The translations under genes were made by a program, and so were the position numbers. The notes beneath the pieces were generated by a model. That model saw nothing but the letters and a program-made list of their open reading frames with translations, had not been told where the DNA came from and ran no database searches. From Morella rubra (taxonomy: Eukaryota; Streptophyta; Magnoliopsida; Fagales; Myricaceae), in the NCBI GenBank assembly GCA_003952965.2, contig CM025851.1:14930099-14994098 (forward strand): 64,000 bases of DNA, read 5' to 3'. Of the stretch, positions 61,723 to 64,000 are shown piece after piece. Every line of letters begins with the position of its first letter. Positions within the stretch are counted from its first letter, which is position 1.

Positions 61723-62499
61723 AACTCCTCGAATGTCTTTCAGTATTTGGGTTGTAAATATTTATGGTCTATGTATTTTGGAGCCTTGTAAATGTCTCTC
61801 ATGTCAATTGGAATGTTTATATCTCTTATGTTCAAGTATAGGCAAAACCAGTATATCGCAATAATGTTCATCACAATCTGCAAATCCATTCCAATTTATA
61901 TTCATTGAAGAGTACATAAGTCCAAAACCAGTATATCGTGAATACTTTCCTCGCCAGAAAACCCAGATTTTGTCTTCCTCGCTTGCTTTCCACTGATAGG
62001 TGGTCATTTTCTTAATCTGAGCTTTCCCTTTTCGTACAGAAGACTCGTGTGTCAATGGATGTACTTATGATAACAACAGTAGAAGCATGCGTAGGAACAC
62101 CAACCATAGGGCAGCAATAATACTAATATTTGTGTTCTTTGGGAAGAACGACTATAATTATATCTAGCCTTGTCTTTCTTTCTTCTTCTTCTTTTTTTGT
62201 TATAAATCAATGCATTTATGCTCACTCGCCCACAACGATTTCATTCATACTTCGATTAAAAATAGTATGAAATTTCAGTCTGTTGTAACCTTCGAACTAA
62301 TTGGACGTTTAAATGGCTAAAAAAACAGCTGTAAATTTGAATGTCTCTCCAACATCCCCATGAGTGTTGTTTGAACAAATTGATTGGCTGCAAAACATTT
62401 TGAAAAAAGAACTGCGACACGAGCAGGAGTAAGAGGTCCCAAATTGATTGGCTGCCTAAACACGAGCAGTTTCTTATATAACTAATTGAGTACATCACA
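61723..62499. other. Intergenic sequence, no gene recognised
   Basis: The open frames here (61804-62055 minus, 62256-62537 minus) have no known domain. There is a T/C-rich patch at 62175-62195. Confidence 0.5.
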
Positions 62500-63397
62500 C
62501 TAAACCAAGAAAGCCCAAATAAAAACAAAACCCACACACAAACAAATCAACATGATCCTCAGCATTTTAGAACGTTCAGTCTCTTTCACACGCAGGTCTT
62601 CACATAATTGAAGCTGCGCTTCCATCACTCGCATCTTTTCCTCCATTCTTTTTAGTAGATCCTTCATTCGTGCTAGGAGATCTTCCATGGTGTTCAGTCG
62701 GTGATTCATTTTCTTGTTTTCCTCACTCGCATTTTTTCCTCCATTCTTTTTGAGCTGGAAGGCCACACTTGCATTCTGTAGTTGAAGGGCGTAGAACGTT
62801 TGCACCAATGCTGCTACTCCCATAAGACAACACCAAAGACATGGACGAATCTATTTCTTTTGTTTGTCTGCTCATAGAAAGAACAACCTACCTAGGGAAT
62901 AGAATTTAAGTCCAGAATTCTGTGTCAAATGTATGCTTCTTAAGTAACTCTATCTACAAGATGGCAATTCAGGGCCCAAATGAACTTCACTGAAATTCAG
63001 TAGATGCTATCCTCAGATGTTTCACTTTAATGTGATGGATAGATGCTAGAATCATGAGTACTTATTTGTCGGCATATATGGGGTGTCTGTCTGCTGCATT
63101 TGATTGAGAATGTGATCATGTTTTTGATAATATACTAATTGGCACCAAGATGAAAACAAGATCTGTTTATGGCATCATTTGATGTCGAACATGGTTCTTG
63201 CAAAAGGTTGATCTATGTGATTTGTAAATGTTGGAATGCTTTCCAAAGTTATCCAAATTCAAGTCATATTGGGGTTGTGCATATAAGAGTGCTATATTGA
63301 AACTATAAATCAGGTAACAATACCTGCCAATCTGGCACAAGAGCAGGCACAGTAGCACCAAGCTTGCTGGTCAGCTTTCTTTTCAAGCCCTCAATTT
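62500..63397 (-). CDS. Small coiled-coil protein with C-terminal membrane segment, partial or decayed
   Basis: I do not recognise the family. The 3' part is an open frame at 62500-62823 (107 residues): GVAALVQTFYALQLQNAS, then a Lys/Glu/Met-rich coiled coil (about residues 27-85, with ARMKDLLKRMEEKMRVMEAQ) and a C-terminal hydrophobic stretch MLRIMLICLCVGFVFIWAF, as in tail-anchored proteins. Upstream on the same strand, 63334-63397 looks like an exon: it has an ag acceptor and a gt donor and reads EIEGLKRKLTSKLGATVPAL then VPDWQ. I could not join the two cleanly, because phase-0 joining from the ag at 62867 meets a stop after 17 codons. The gene may therefore be broken or have another exon. 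A 30-nt repeat inside the coiled-coil part is read in two frames, again hinting at a frameshift. Confidence 0.4.
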
Positions 63398-64000
63398 CTG
63401 CCACACAAGAAGAATGAGAAAAGTTCACACTAAAAAAATCCATTTTGCCTTTTTCTTTTTCCCTTCCTGTTTGCTTTTGTTGAGCAGGGGGCAGGATAAG
63501 AAAACACAGATCAGGACCCAATTTTATTTTATTTTTTCAGCTATTATGCGTGCTAACTGTGAGTGTTCCAAAAGTGGAGGAGAAGAAGCCGGAGGTTAAG
63601 TCCATTGCAATCTCTGGCTAGTTCAGAGAATGTCTATAGGTGATCTAGCAATGAGACTGTTCTCCCCCAGAAATAATGAGTTTGTCTGTACTGCGTCTGG
63701 TTTTTCAAAGCATGCTGTGAGTATATGCTGATGTGTGGTCTGTATCAATGTGATGTTTCTAGTATGCGAGTGAATGAATATTAATTTGTCTCCCCAATAA
63801 CACACAGAGAGTCTAAAGTTCCTTCTTTACATAATAGAATAAATAATATTAATCATCCTATAGCAACCATGTAATTTCAATTCACTTGCTTCCCTGCAAA
63901 CCCCAACCAGGCGCAAGGCAAACAGAAAATTCTGGACGTGTGATAGACTGACTTAATTACCAATGATCACAGAGCTTGCAAAAAAAAAAAGACAATTAGA
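63398..64000. other. Right edge of window, no gene recognised
   Basis: Further upstream exons of the minus-strand coiled-coil gene could lie here, but none can be supported. Open frames at 63414-63599 and 63623-63805 show no domain. Confidence 0.4.

Noticed and set aside
1..64000. Search for CRISPR arrays, rRNA, tRNA, riboswitches and operons
   Set aside because: None seen; the repeats found are tandem duplications, microsatellites or transposon ends typical of a plant nuclear genome.

Overview
The window is nuclear DNA of a flowering plant, almost certainly a eudicot. It shows spliced genes with short exons and AT-rich introns with GT..AG ends, four recognisable plant genes, and plant-type LINE, MITE and FAR1/MULE remnants. 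A woody species (for example Fagales) would fit, but that is only a weak inference. Nothing prokaryotic or viral was recognised.

Layout. 1-2219: intron sequence holding a degenerate LINE, apparently nested in a MITE. 2220-17804 (+): a class XI myosin lacking its first exons, which must lie left of the window; it runs from the middle of the motor to the stop codon and carries a direct tandem duplication of four globular-tail exons. 17805-29575: about 11.8 kb without a recognised gene, with a 642-bp hairpin element set in a TA microsatellite. 29822-31804 (+): a complete three-exon YUCCA flavin monooxygenase, the last step of auxin synthesis. 31805-34591: intergenic, between converging genes. 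34592-43542 (-): 7-hydroxymethyl chlorophyll a reductase (HCAR), 19 exons, 462 codons. 44438-54059 (-): BLISTER, 13 exons, 804 codons, with several dated LINE insertions in its introns. 54060-59147: intergenic with repeat fragments. 59148-61722 (+): a broken FAR1/MULE-transposase-like gene that still shows its intron-exon pattern. 62500-63397 (-): remnants of, or a small gene for, a coiled-coil protein with a C-terminal membrane segment.

I joined exons by hand for three genes and the frames close: the myosin segment totals 4047 nt (1349 codons with stop, both duplicated blocks counted), YUCCA 1299 nt, HCAR 1389 nt and BLISTER 2415 nt. Gene order myosin XI - YUCCA - HCAR matches, from memory, Arabidopsis At1g04600 (XI-A) - At1g04610 (YUC3) - At1g04620 (HCAR), so it looks like old conserved microsynteny. 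The genes do not form a pathway: they concern transport along actin, auxin synthesis, chlorophyll b to a conversion, and Polycomb-linked development.

No new defence, mobile or biosynthetic system was found. The best leads are the in-frame myosin exon duplication, the near-perfect hairpin element, three very short or rearranged LINE insertions with target-site duplications, and a 30-nt repeat read in two frames inside one small open reading frame.
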